Below are positions 16,796 to 25,061 of a DNA stretch of 64,000 nucleotides, one piece after another. How positions within the stretch are numbered: the stretch's first letter is position 1; each line of letters opens with the position of its first letter. Source of the DNA: CAWCDJ01 sp963796485 (GTDB lineage: Bacteria > Acidobacteriota > Terriglobia > Bryobacterales > Bryobacteraceae); contig CAWCLV010000004.1 in NCBI GenBank assembly GCA_963796485.1, positions 1,426,001 through 1,490,000 of the forward strand, given 5' to 3'. The translations under genes and the position numbers were made by a program. A model generated the notes under the pieces. It was given only the letters and a program-made list of their open reading frames with translations. It did no database searches and was not told the origin of the DNA.

Positions 16796-17335
16796 TTAGT
16801 AAACCGTTTCTTCCACCTTGCCCGATTTGGTGGGCACCGGCGGCTGCAATTTCAGTTTCTTGGCCTCGAGCGCGATTGCGAGCGCACCCGAGCGCGTGAC
16901 TTCGATCTCGCCGTAGCTCCGCATCACGTCGACGAACTCGCCCAGTTTCTCGGGGTCGCCCGTGGCCTCGATCGCGAAGCCTTCGGTGGACGAATCCACC
17001 ACGCGCGCGCCGAAGATCTCGGCTTCTTTGAGTACCGCCGTCCGCGATTCCTGCAGGGTGCGGATGCGCACCAGCACCAGTTCGCGGACCACCGCCGGCG
17101 AATCGCTCAGGTCGTTCGCCTGCAGCACGTTGATCAGCTTATTCATCTGCTTGATCACCTGCTGCCGCTGCGTGGATTCGACCTCCACCACGATGGTCAT
17201 GCGCGATAGCTCCGGGTCGAGCGTGCGCGCGACGGTCAGGCTCTCGATGTTATACCCGCGCTGGCTCAGCAGCCCGGTGACCCGCATCAGAGCACCGGGT
17301 TTATTTTCGAGAAGTAATGAGATGACTTGCAGCAT
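16796..17335 (-). CDS. ilvN: acetolactate synthase small (regulatory) subunit
   Basis: A 179-residue protein with the N-terminal ACT domain (ISLLLENKPGALMRVTGLLSQR, residues 5-26, then NIESLTVART) and the C-terminal IlvH-type activation domain (ESRTAVLKEAEIFGARVVD, GDPEKLGEFVDVMRSYGEIEVTRSG). It binds the catalytic subunit and confers valine feedback. The C-terminal tail beyond about residue 155 (LKLQPPVPTKSGK) is longer than in the E. coli IlvH. The gene starts 12 nt after the ilvB stop and ends 18 nt before ilvC. Confidence 0.95.
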   Translation of the reverse strand: MLQVISLLLENKPGALMRVTGLLSQRGYNIESLTVARTLDPELSRMTIVVEVESTQRQQVIKQMNKLINVLQANDLSDSPAVVRELVLVRIRTLQESRTAVLKEAEIFGARVVDSSTEGFAIEATGDPEKLGEFVDVMRSYGEIEVTRSGALAIALEAKKLKLQPPVPTKSGKVEETVY

Positions 17336-17347
17336 GGCTTCGCTTCC

Positions 17348-19081
17348 TTATTTCGCCGGCACCGCCACGGGTTGCGGCGGCCCCAGAACCATTTCGTTGA
17401 TCGCTCCTCCGGCCGGCACCATGGGGTACACGCACTCGAAGGGCGTCACCTTCACATTCAGCAGGTAAGGCCCGGGCTCTTTGACCGCCTCTTCCAGCGC
17501 CGCCGCGAGCTGAGATGGCTTATCGATGGTCTTCCCCTTGAAGCCATACGCTGCGGCCAGCTTTTCGGCATCGGGAAACGCGTCCAGTTCCACCGCGCTC
17601 AGGCGATTGTTGTAGAACAGCGTCTGCCATTGCCGGACCATGCCCAGGTGGCCGTTGTTCATCACGATAATCTTGATCGGCAGCCCGCAACTCGCCACGG
17701 TGGCCAGTTCGGGAATGGACATCTGGAAGCCGCCGTCGCCGACGATCGAGAACACCAGCTTATCCGGCCGGGCGAACTGCGCGCCGATGGCCGAAGGCAG
17801 TCCGAAGCCCATGGAGCCGAGCCCGCCGGAGTTGAGCCAGAGCCGCGGTTCGTTGAAACGGATGAGCTGTGCCGCCCACATCTGGTGCTGGCCCACGTCC
17901 GAAGTGACGATGGCCTGGCCGTTCGACAGGCGGTCGATCTCGCTCATCAGGTGCTGCGGCTTGATTTCGGAATCCGACTTCACGACTTCGAGCGGATGCT
18001 CCTGCTTCCACTCGCGGACCTGGTGCCACCAGGCGCGCCGCGCCGCAACGAGCTTTTCGTCGGCAGGCTTCTTTTCCTCGGCCAGCAGCTTGTTCATGCG
18101 GGCCAGGACGCGCTTCACGTCGCCCACGATCGGCACTTCCGGCGCGCGGATTTTGCCGATTTCCGCCGGGTCGATATCCACGTGGATCACCTTGGCGTGC
18201 GGCGCGAAGGCGGCCAGCCTGCCGGTGACGCGGTCGTCGAAGCGTACGCCCAGGGCGATCAGGAGGTCGCTCGAGGTCATCGCCATGTTGGCGGCGTAGC
18301 TGCCGTGCATGCCGGGCATGCTGATGAAGTTCGGGTGGTTGGAAGGCAGCCCGCCCAGCCCCATCAGGGTGTTCACCGCGGGCGCGTCCGTCAATTCCAC
18401 GAATTCCCGCAGTTCCCTGGACGCGTCCGCAGCGATGATTCCGCCGCCCGCATAAACCAGCGGCCGCTCCGCTTCCTGGAGCAGCTGCACGGCGCGGCGG
18501 ATCTGGCCCGTGTGCCCTTCGGTGAAGACCTTATACCCCGGCAGGTGAATCGCGGTGACGGGCTGGTAATGCCCCTGCCCCTGCAGCACGTCTTTCGTCA
18601 CATCCACCAGGACGGGACCGGGACGGCCGCTCGCCGCGATATAGAAAGCTTCGTGGACCGTCTGCGCCAGGTCTTCCAACCGCTTCACAAGGTAGTTGTG
18701 CTTCGTGCACGACCTGGTGATGCCGAACGTGTCGGCTTCCTGAAACGCGTCGCTCCCGATGAGCTTGGTGGGAACCTGGCCGGTGATGGCGACGATCGGA
18801 ATGGAATCCATCATCGCGTCCACCAGGCCGGTGGTCAGGTTGGTGGCGCCGGGACCGGAGGTGGCGCAGCAGACCCCTACCTTGCCCGTGGCTCGGGCAT
18901 ATCCCTCAGCGGCGAAAGCCGCGTTCTCTTCGTGCCGAACCAGCACATGGCGTATGTGGTGGTCGTAAAGCACGTCGTAAAGCGGAAGGGTTACGCCGCC
19001 GGGATATCCGAAGATGCAATCCACGCCTTCCCGGGCCAGGCATTCCAGCAACATTCTTGCGCCGCTCATCAACGTCGACAT
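17348..19081 (-). CDS. ilvB: acetolactate synthase large (catalytic) subunit
   Basis: A 577-residue ThDP enzyme. The start at 19081 is preferred because TGAGGACG stands about 6 nt upstream; an in-frame ATG at 19114 lies inside the attenuator. Landmarks are the catalytic Glu in VRHEENAAFAAEGYARATG near residue 50, ATSGPGATNLTTGLVDA, the FAD/central domain and the ThDP motif from GDGGFQMSIPELATV to VMNNGHLGMVRQWQ near residue 440-480. It makes acetolactate (valine, leucine) and acetohydroxybutyrate (isoleucine). It is the first gene of the operon and lies directly after the leader peptide and terminator hairpin. Confidence 0.96.
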   Translation of the reverse strand: MSTLMSGARMLLECLAREGVDCIFGYPGGVTLPLYDVLYDHHIRHVLVRHEENAAFAAEGYARATGKVGVCCATSGPGATNLTTGLVDAMMDSIPIVAITGQVPTKLIGSDAFQEADTFGITRSCTKHNYLVKRLEDLAQTVHEAFYIAASGRPGPVLVDVTKDVLQGQGHYQPVTAIHLPGYKVFTEGHTGQIRRAVQLLQEAERPLVYAGGGIIAADASRELREFVELTDAPAVNTLMGLGGLPSNHPNFISMPGMHGSYAANMAMTSSDLLIALGVRFDDRVTGRLAAFAPHAKVIHVDIDPAEIGKIRAPEVPIVGDVKRVLARMNKLLAEEKKPADEKLVAARRAWWHQVREWKQEHPLEVVKSDSEIKPQHLMSEIDRLSNGQAIVTSDVGQHQMWAAQLIRFNEPRLWLNSGGLGSMGFGLPSAIGAQFARPDKLVFSIVGDGGFQMSIPELATVASCGLPIKIIVMNNGHLGMVRQWQTLFYNNRLSAVELDAFPDAEKLAAAYGFKGKTIDKPSQLAAALEEAVKEPGPYLLNVKVTPFECVYPMVPAGGAINEMVLGPPQPVAVPAK

Positions 19082-19112
19082 AGTTTCGTCCTCAAAAAAG
19101 TAGCAGCCTAAC

Positions 19113-19155
19113 AAAAAAGGCCATCAGCCGGATTTGAACCCCGCTGATGGCCTTT
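19113..19155 (-). terminator. attenuator: intrinsic terminator in the ilv leader
   Basis: On the minus strand a 13-bp stem (AAAGGCCATCAGC paired with GCTGATGGCCTTT) closes a 14-nt loop and is followed directly by a U-run of six T. It ends 32 nt before the ilvB ATG and begins 23 nt after the leader-peptide stop. A second short hairpin (GGAAC-gaag-GTTCC) lies just upstream. This is the standard layout for amino-acid-controlled attenuation: translation of the leader decides whether this terminator forms. The loop sequence ggttcaaatcc resembles a tRNA T-loop, but no tRNA body surrounds it. Confidence 0.8.
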
Positions 19156-19177
19156 GGAACCTTCGTTCCGCCTGGCC

Positions 19178-19285
19178 TCAAGCGGGGCCGGGTACGATGA
19201 CCGTAATCAGAATAATGCCTACAGGGATACCAGGGGCTACGGAGAGAAGGAGAAAACCGAGCCGGCCTGTGAAGTGATTGGACAT
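19178..19285 (-). CDS. ilv operon leader peptide (attenuation peptide)
   Basis: A 35-residue open frame (ATG at 19285, TGA ending at 19178) stands upstream of the attenuator and ilvB. Residues 16-31 contain ten Ile/Val/Leu in sixteen positions, including VGIILITVIV, and another Leu triplet (LLL) lies at residues 12-14; in all 14 of 35 residues are branched-chain amino acids. These are the end products of the operon downstream, as in the E. coli IlvL and IvbL leaders. There is no clear Shine-Dalgarno; a promoter-like TTGCAT-N18-TACACT at 19331-19302 would give a very short 5' end. The regulatory role is inferred from composition and position. Confidence 0.75.
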   Translation of the reverse strand: MSNHFTGRLGFLLLSVAPGIPVGIILITVIVPGPA

Positions 19286-19301
19286 CGAGGAACTAGCTTC
19301 G

Positions 19302-19331
19302 AGTGTATCCTAACAAGTTTTCCAAATGCAA
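19302..19331 (-). promoter_or_regulatory. candidate promoter of the ilv leader
   Basis: Minus-strand TTGCAT, an 18-nt spacer and TACACT (3/6 and 4/6 of the sigma-70 boxes) would start transcription about 10 nt before the leader-peptide ATG. The match is weak; position relative to the leader peptide is the main support. Confidence 0.35.
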
Positions 19332-19448
19332 GTAGCTGAATGCATCAATTATTTTAATAGCGGCATTACCCGCCCCGGCCCGAGCCGCGGGGGGCGCGCC
19401 GGTACGAGCGGCGTGTTAGATTCGTCTGAGAATCGAAAGGGGCTTTTC

Positions 19449-22400
19449 ATGCGCAGATACTCCTTCTCTGGACTCGTCCTTTGTCTGGCGATGGCCGCGC
19501 GTCCCGGCCTGGCGCAGGATCGCGGAACCATTCTGGGCCGGGTGACCGACCCCAGCAGCGCCGTCATTGCCGGGGCCGCCATCACCGTGACCAACCAGGA
19601 CACCGGTCTCAAGATCGAAACCAGCACTAATGAAGCGGGCAACTACACGGTGCGGGGCCTGGCGTTCGGCCGCTACGAAGTGACCTGCGAAGCCAAAGGG
19701 TTCCGGAAGTATGTGGGCAAAGACAATACCGTGGATCTTGCCCAGACCTTGACGATGGATATCGTCCTGCAACTGGGCGCGGTAGACCAGACGGTGGAGG
19801 TATCGGGTGCGGCTCCGCTGATCGAGAGCAGCACTTCGGACCTGGGCACCGTGGTGGACCAGAAGCAGGTGGCCGACCTGCCGCTTTCGGTGAGCGGCAA
19901 CATGCGCAACCCCGAGTCGTTTGTTTTCCTGGCCCCCGGGGTCACGGGCGACGCCGGAAATACGGAGATCAACGGTTCGCAGGATCGTGCCAAGGAAGTC
20001 CTGTTCGATGGAGCGCAATCGACCGGTCCGGAAAGCGGCGGGACCATGTTCACCTATCCGCCGGTCGAGTCGATCGGCGAGTTCCGGCTGGAGGCGTCGA
20101 ATTTCAGCGCCGAATACGGCAAGACCGGCGGCGGCTTCGAGATCTTCACCACCAAAAGCGGAACCAACCAGTATCACGGCTCGGTTTTCGAGTACCTCCG
20201 CAACGACAAACTCGATGCGCGCGGCTTCATCTCGCCGGTAACTCCCGTTAACCGGCAGAACGAATTCGGCGCCGCCGTCGGCGGGCCGGTGAGACTGCCC
20301 AGGTACAACGGCAAGAACCGCACGTTCTTCTATTTCGTTTATGACGGGTTCCGCTATCGCGCCGGCGCCACCAACCAGGTGCTCACGCTGCCCAATGCGG
20401 CGCAGCGCGGCGGCGATTTTTCGGGGCTGGTCAAGGCCGGCGGTGCGCTGGCGATTTACGACCCGTCTTCTACGCGGTCCGACGGCGCGGGCGGATTTAC
20501 CCGTGACGCGTTCCCCGGCGCGCAGATTCCGGTCAGCCGCTTCAGCAAGGTCTCCTCCGCCATGCTGCAACTGCTGCCGTCCGCGAAAACTTCGTCCGCC
20601 ACCAACAACTACACCGCTGTCGGCGCACAGACCTTCAACCGGAACGTTTATACGATCAAGGGTGACCACGCCTTTTCCGATCGCAACCGGGTCAGCCTTT
20701 TCCTGTACGTCAGCAATGAAGACAGCATCGCTCCGGACCTGATCGCGGGGGCCATGAGCCCGGCGCTGGACCAGCAGCGTCCGGCGAAGTGGGCGCGCTT
20801 CAATCACGATTACCAGATCAGCCCGACGATGTTGAACAACTTCCGGGCGGGCTACACGCGCGAGCCGCAGGTATGGGCGCGCACGACCTCCGACCAGGGC
20901 TACCTGCAGAAAATCGGCCTGACCGGCGTGAATCCTCCGGGCGACATTCTGCCGCGCGTACAGTTCTCGGACACGTATCAGAACTGGGGCGACGAGACGA
21001 AGAACAAGGGACAACAGATCAACAACACGCTGCAGTTCGCCGATACGCTCTCGTTCTTCCACGGGAACCACAGCTTCAAGTTGGGCGCCGACATGCGCTG
21101 GCAACAGACGAACGGCGCCGATAGCGCCGGGCAGCAGGGCTTATTCGCCTTCAGCCCGAACGAGACAGCGCTCCCCACCGCGGCGGGCCGCGCGGCAAGC
21201 GGGAACGCCTTCGCCAGTTTCCTTCTCGGCGCGGTGGATAGTTCCAGCTACAACGGCCTGTATGTCGTTCCGGGCATCCGTTATCAATATAAGGCCCTGT
21301 TCTTCCAGGACGATTGGAAGGTCACCCGCAAGCTGACGCTGAACCTTGGTCTGAGATGGGACCTCTTTACTCCGCGTGAGGAGCACAACACCAACATTTC
21401 CGGTTTCGACCCGACCTTGCCAAACCCGGGCGCCGGCAACCTCCCGGGCGCGATTCGATTCCTCGGCAACGGCGCCGGGAGGGACAACTCGCGGCAGAGT
21501 TTCGCGGATACCTATCACAAGGCATTCGGACCGCGCGTCGGATTCGCGTACCAACTGAGGGAACACACGGTCCTGCGCGGCGGGTACGGCATCTCTTACG
21601 GGCAGGGCAATGCCACTGCGGGCCTGCGCGATTCCCAGAAGTTCATTTACGGCTTTAACGCGGCGCCGAGCTATGCATCGACCAACGCCGGCGTGAGCCC
21701 GGCCTTCAGTTGGGACGGCGGGTTCCCGACCAACTGGCCGCATCCTCCGTTCATTAATCCCACGGTCCAAAACGGAACGAATGTGACGATGATCGGCGCA
21801 GGCGACGGCCGGCCTCCCTATTTCCAGAACTACCAGTTCAGCGTACAGCAGGAGTTCGCGGGGAAAACGGCGCTCGAAGTGGCATATGTCGGGGTGAAGG
21901 GCACTCGCCTCGGCAACGGGCTCATCAGCCTCAACCAGGTGGATCCGAGCTATCTCTCGCTCGGCTCGCTGCTCACCCAGAGCGTCACGTCCGCGGCGGC
22001 GCAGGCTGCCGGAATCCCGGTCCCCTACGCCGGATTCAGCGGGTCGGTGGCGCAGGCCTTGCGGCCTTATCCGCAGTATCTGAATATCGTCAACAACTCG
22101 AACCCGAACGGGAATTCGACGTACAATGCGCTGCAGGTGAAACTGACGAAACGCCTCACTCACGGGCTGACGGTGCAGGGGGCGTACACCTGGGCGAAGT
22201 CGCTGACGGATGGCAACATCGCAGCCGGCGGAGGCCCGGCGGGCCAGGATTTCTACAACCGGCGGCTCGAAAAGGCGCTGAGTTCCAACGACGTTCCGCA
22301 GGTCGTGGCGCTGGCTTACACCTATGAGTTGCCCTTCGGGCCGGGTAAGTCGATGCTGAAAGGCGGAGTTCCGGGAGCGATTCTGGGCGGGTGGCAATTG

Positions 22401-22838
22401 AGCGGCATCCAGCAGTATCAGACGGGGAAGCCGGTGCAATTGACCGCCAACAACACCCTGCCGATCTTCAACGGGACGCTACGGCCGAACGTGAATTCCG
22501 GCGTCTCCATGACGCTCGATCATCCCGATCCGCTGGCGAACGCCTGGTTCAACAAGGCCGCATTTTCGGCGCCGGCGAGCTATCAATTCGGAACAGCGGC
22601 ACGTTCGTATAATGAGATGCGTGCCCCCAACCTTTACAACGAATCGTTCGGCCTGATGCGGCGAATCAAGCTCTCGGAAAGCGTGGCGCTGACGATCCGG
22701 GGCGAGTTTTTCAACGCGTTCAACCGCACCGTGTTCGGCGCGCCCGTCGCGAACATCTCGTCCGCGACTTTTGGCCGGGTCACGAGCCAGGCAAACTCGC
22801 CGCGGCAGGGCCAGGTGGCCGCCCGCATCGACTTCTAA
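19449..22838 (+). CDS. TonB-dependent receptor, Oar-like, with carboxypeptidase-regulatory domain
   Basis: A 1129-residue outer membrane protein. The ATG at 19449 follows GAAAGGGG; the frame is open upstream, but a signal peptide begins here (MRRYSFSGLVLCLAMAA). Residues 24-115 are a CarboxypepD_reg-like domain (GTILGRVTDPSSAVIAGA, NEAGNYTVRGLAFGRYEV), then a plug region (PLIESSTSDLGTVVDQKQV) and a large beta-barrel with aromatic girdles and the motif FFQDDWKVTRKLTLNLGLRWD. It ends in ...QVAARIDF, the C-terminal Phe of outer membrane barrels. It imports a bulky ligand, probably glycan or peptide. The last 61 nt, stop included, are the start of a tandem array described separately. Confidence 0.92.
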   Translation: MRRYSFSGLVLCLAMAARPGLAQDRGTILGRVTDPSSAVIAGAAITVTNQDTGLKIETSTNEAGNYTVRGLAFGRYEVTCEAKGFRKYVGKDNTVDLAQTLTMDIVLQLGAVDQTVEVSGAAPLIESSTSDLGTVVDQKQVADLPLSVSGNMRNPESFVFLAPGVTGDAGNTEINGSQDRAKEVLFDGAQSTGPESGGTMFTYPPVESIGEFRLEASNFSAEYGKTGGGFEIFTTKSGTNQYHGSVFEYLRNDKLDARGFISPVTPVNRQNEFGAAVGGPVRLPRYNGKNRTFFYFVYDGFRYRAGATNQVLTLPNAAQRGGDFSGLVKAGGALAIYDPSSTRSDGAGGFTRDAFPGAQIPVSRFSKVSSAMLQLLPSAKTSSATNNYTAVGAQTFNRNVYTIKGDHAFSDRNRVSLFLYVSNEDSIAPDLIAGAMSPALDQQRPAKWARFNHDYQISPTMLNNFRAGYTREPQVWARTTSDQGYLQKIGLTGVNPPGDILPRVQFSDTYQNWGDETKNKGQQINNTLQFADTLSFFHGNHSFKLGADMRWQQTNGADSAGQQGLFAFSPNETALPTAAGRAASGNAFASFLLGAVDSSSYNGLYVVPGIRYQYKALFFQDDWKVTRKLTLNLGLRWDLFTPREEHNTNISGFDPTLPNPGAGNLPGAIRFLGNGAGRDNSRQSFADTYHKAFGPRVGFAYQLREHTVLRGGYGISYGQGNATAGLRDSQKFIYGFNAAPSYASTNAGVSPAFSWDGGFPTNWPHPPFINPTVQNGTNVTMIGAGDGRPPYFQNYQFSVQQEFAGKTALEVAYVGVKGTRLGNGLISLNQVDPSYLSLGSLLTQSVTSAAAQAAGIPVPYAGFSGSVAQALRPYPQYLNIVNNSNPNGNSTYNALQVKLTKRLTHGLTVQGAYTWAKSLTDGNIAAGGGPAGQDFYNRRLEKALSSNDVPQVVALAYTYELPFGPGKSMLKGGVPGAILGGWQLSGIQQYQTGKPVQLTANNTLPIFNGTLRPNVNSGVSMTLDHPDPLANAWFNKAAFSAPASYQFGTAARSYNEMRAPNLYNESFGLMRRIKLSESVALTIRGEFFNAFNRTVFGAPVANISSATFGRVTSQANSPRQGQVAARIDF

Positions 22839-23280
22839 AGAAGGCCGTAGTGGCGCCGGCTGAGAGGCTCCGCCGCTTACATCAGGCTCCCGTCCGCACG
22901 ACGAGAGCCGGCGCCATTGACCGGCAACAACATGTCGATCTTCGGAACAGCGGCACGTGCGGTCACGAGCCAGGCAAACTCGCCGCGGCAGGGCCAGGTG
23001 GCCGCCCGCATCAACTTCTAAAGAAGGCCGTAGTGGCGCCGGCTGAGAGGCTCCACCGCTTACACCAGGCTCCCGTCCGCACGACGAGAGCCTGTGCCAT
23101 TGACCGGCAACAACATGTCGATCTTCGGAACAGCGGCACGTGCGGTCACGAGCCACACAATCTCGCCGCGGCAGGGCCAGGTAGCCGCCCGCATCGAAGT
23201 CTATCGACTTCTAAAGACGGCCTCCCTGGCGCCGGCTGAGAGGCTGCGCCGCTTATACCAGCGCTCCCGTCCGCACGACG
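22778..23280. repeat. 183-bp tandem array copying the TonB-receptor/osmC gene junction
   Basis: Units begin at 22778, 22961 and 23144; the first two differ at about 5 of 183 positions, the third is partial, more diverged and carries a ~10-nt insertion. Each unit contains the last ~60 nt of the receptor gene with its TAA, the ~40-nt spacer, an inverted copy of the osmC 3' end (gctcccgtccgcacgacg), and in the first two units a mosaic of receptor segments related to 22434-22470 and 22587-22606. The second unit therefore carries a 29-codon frame (ATG 22932, TAA ending 23021) ending in the receptor C-terminal strand. This accounts for the whole stretch between the two convergent genes. Confidence 0.85.
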
Positions 23281-23654
23281 GTCTCGACGGTTGGCGTGTT
23301 CAACAACGTATGGTGGATCAGGCATGCTTTGACGGCCCGCATCAGGCCGGCTTCATGCTCCCCGCCCACCGCAGGTGCGAGTACCTCGATCCGGAACGAG
23401 CCGAGGCGAGCCGGTTGCTTGGCTTTCTCCGCCGAGACCTTCACCTCGAGCCCTTCGGCGGGAAGACCCCTGGTTTTCAGATACTGGGCCGCATAAAACC
23501 CTGCACACGTTCCCAAAGAAACAAGCATGAATTCCGGAGGGGTCATCCCCTCGTCTTTTCCGCCGTTGTCGGCCGGCTGGTCGCAGACCACGTGATGACC
23601 GCGCACGCTGGCGTCGAATTTAACATCACCAAGATGCTTGATTATGACTTCCAT
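23253..23654 (-). CDS. OsmC family peroxiredoxin-like protein
   Basis: A 133-residue OsmC/Ohr-fold protein. The start at 23654 follows AGAGGTAGAT; the frame continues 15 codons upstream without support. The two family cysteines are in LVSLGTCAGFYAAQYL near residue 54 and RAVKACLIHHTL near residue 112, fitting a thiol-based reductase of organic hydroperoxides or reactive acyl species. It is closest in look to the YhfA-like branch. It is convergent with the TonB receptor gene, and its 3' end forms the last unit of the 183-bp array. It is divergent from the efflux operon by 75 nt. Confidence 0.85.
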   Translation of the reverse strand: MEVIIKHLGDVKFDASVRGHHVVCDQPADNGGKDEGMTPPEFMLVSLGTCAGFYAAQYLKTRGLPAEGLEVKVSAEKAKQPARLGSFRIEVLAPAVGGEHEAGLMRAVKACLIHHTLLNTPTVETVVRTGALV

Positions 23655-23729
23655 ATCTACCTCTGAAGATGCAGCCGGCCGGCGGCGGTGACATGTCACG
23701 TTTTCCGCGCTTCTGCATCTTGGAGGTGA

Positions 23730-25061
23730 ATGAGGAAAGCAGTCCTTTTTGTCCTGGCATCAAGCGCTTGCGCGCAAACCCCACTCTCGCTGCGGGATGC
23801 CGTCCGGCTGGCTTTGGCCGGTAATCCTTCGATAGCGGCGGCCAACGAAAGCGGCCGGGCGGCCGACGCCCGCCTGGAGCAGGCGCGGGGCGGCAGGCTC
23901 CCCAAGCTGAACTATACCGAATCCTGGGCGCGGAGCGATAACCCTGTGTTTGTATTCAGTTCGCTCCTTACCCAGCACCAGTTCGGCCCCGAAAACTTCG
24001 CCATCGGCCCCCTGAACCGCCCGGATTTCCTGAACAACTTCCAGTCGCTGGTGACGGTGAATCAGCCGATCTACGATGCCGGTCAGACGCGGCACGCGAT
24101 CCAGGCGGCGCAGTTGGGGCGGCAAATGACGGACCAGGAGAACCGCCGGGTCCAGATGGACCTGATCTCCGGCGCGGCGCGGGCATATTACGGCGCGATC
24201 CTGGCCGCCGATAACCTCAAGGCCGCGGAGCAGGCGGTCCGTTCCGCCCAGGCCGACCTGTCGCGCGCCGAATCGGTGCGCACGGCCGGCATGTCCACCG
24301 ATGTGGACGTCCTTTCCATCCGCGTACACATGGCAGCCGTAGACGAGCAGCGGATCCAGCGCGCGGCGGAACTGGACGTGGCACGGGCTACCCTGAACGA
24401 CGTGTTGGGGCTTCCGCTCGACACGCCCCACGATTTGACCACTCCCCTGACCCGCGCGACGCTCCCCGAAGCCGCTCTGAACCAGATCGAAAGCGGCGCT
24501 TCGCAGGAACGGCCGGAGATGCGGGAGTCACGCCTGAATTCGCTGCTCGCGAAGAACCAGGTAGATTCCGCGCGCGGCAGTTTCCTCCCGCAAGTCGGAT
24601 TGATGGGCGCCTTCGAAGCCGACCGCCAGAGATTCGTCACCATGGGCGGGGCCAACTGGACTGCCGGGGTTTCCCTTCACTGGAATCTCTTCAACGGGTT
24701 GAGCGACAAGGCGCGGGTCGAGGAAGCCAGCGCCGGTTTGCGGCGGGCGGATGCCGACACCCGGCGTGCCGATTCCGCGGTCCGCCTGGAGGTCCGGCGG
24801 GCATACGCGAGCCTGCGGGCGGCGGAACAGCGGATCGAGGTGGCTAAAGCCTCCGTTGCCGAAGCCGAGGAGAGTCTGCGCATCACCCAGAACCGCTACC
24901 AGGCGGGAATGAGCAACGTTACGGACCTGCTGCGAACCGAAACCGCCGTGCTGGAAAGCCGGACCCGGTACCTGGCGGCGGTCCACGATCAGCGGGTGGC
25001 CGCCACCATGTTGGAACTGGCGGCCGGGAGATTGAATGTGAATTCGGAGGTATTGAATTGA
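23730..25061 (+). CDS. TolC-family outer membrane efflux protein
   Basis: A 443-residue protein with a signal peptide (MRKAVLFVLASSACAQ) and GGAGGTGA just before the ATG. Two internally similar halves of long helices are visible (LSLRDAVRLALAGNPSIAAANES at residues 18-40; RRAYASLRAAEQRIEVAKASVAEAEESL, NRYQAGMSNVTDLLRTETAVLES in the second half), typical of outer membrane efflux proteins that form the exit duct. It is the first gene of a three-component efflux operon, and its stop overlaps the TTG start of the adaptor gene. Confidence 0.93.
   Translation: MRKAVLFVLASSACAQTPLSLRDAVRLALAGNPSIAAANESGRAADARLEQARGGRLPKLNYTESWARSDNPVFVFSSLLTQHQFGPENFAIGPLNRPDFLNNFQSLVTVNQPIYDAGQTRHAIQAAQLGRQMTDQENRRVQMDLISGAARAYYGAILAADNLKAAEQAVRSAQADLSRAESVRTAGMSTDVDVLSIRVHMAAVDEQRIQRAAELDVARATLNDVLGLPLDTPHDLTTPLTRATLPEAALNQIESGASQERPEMRESRLNSLLAKNQVDSARGSFLPQVGLMGAFEADRQRFVTMGGANWTAGVSLHWNLFNGLSDKARVEEASAGLRRADADTRRADSAVRLEVRRAYASLRAAEQRIEVAKASVAEAEESLRITQNRYQAGMSNVTDLLRTETAVLESRTRYLAAVHDQRVAATMLELAAGRLNVNSEVLN

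Noticed and set aside
14009..17209. A 1066-codon open frame on the plus strand across cimA, ilvC and ilvN
   Set aside because: It is antisense to three certain ilv genes, and its product has no domain character. Long antisense frames are usual in high-GC DNA.
19100..19300. A tRNA gene or T-box riboswitch upstream of ilvB
   Set aside because: Only a T-loop-like string is present. There are no acceptor or anticodon arms, and no T-box sequence was seen. The leader peptide explains the region better.
22479..23156. A minus-strand frame with internal repeats, possibly a repeat protein
   Set aside because: Its repeats only reflect the 183-bp DNA array, and it is antisense to the receptor 3' end.
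22778..23280. A CRISPR-like array
   Set aside because: There are three long units with no unique spacers, and the units consist of gene-end sequence.
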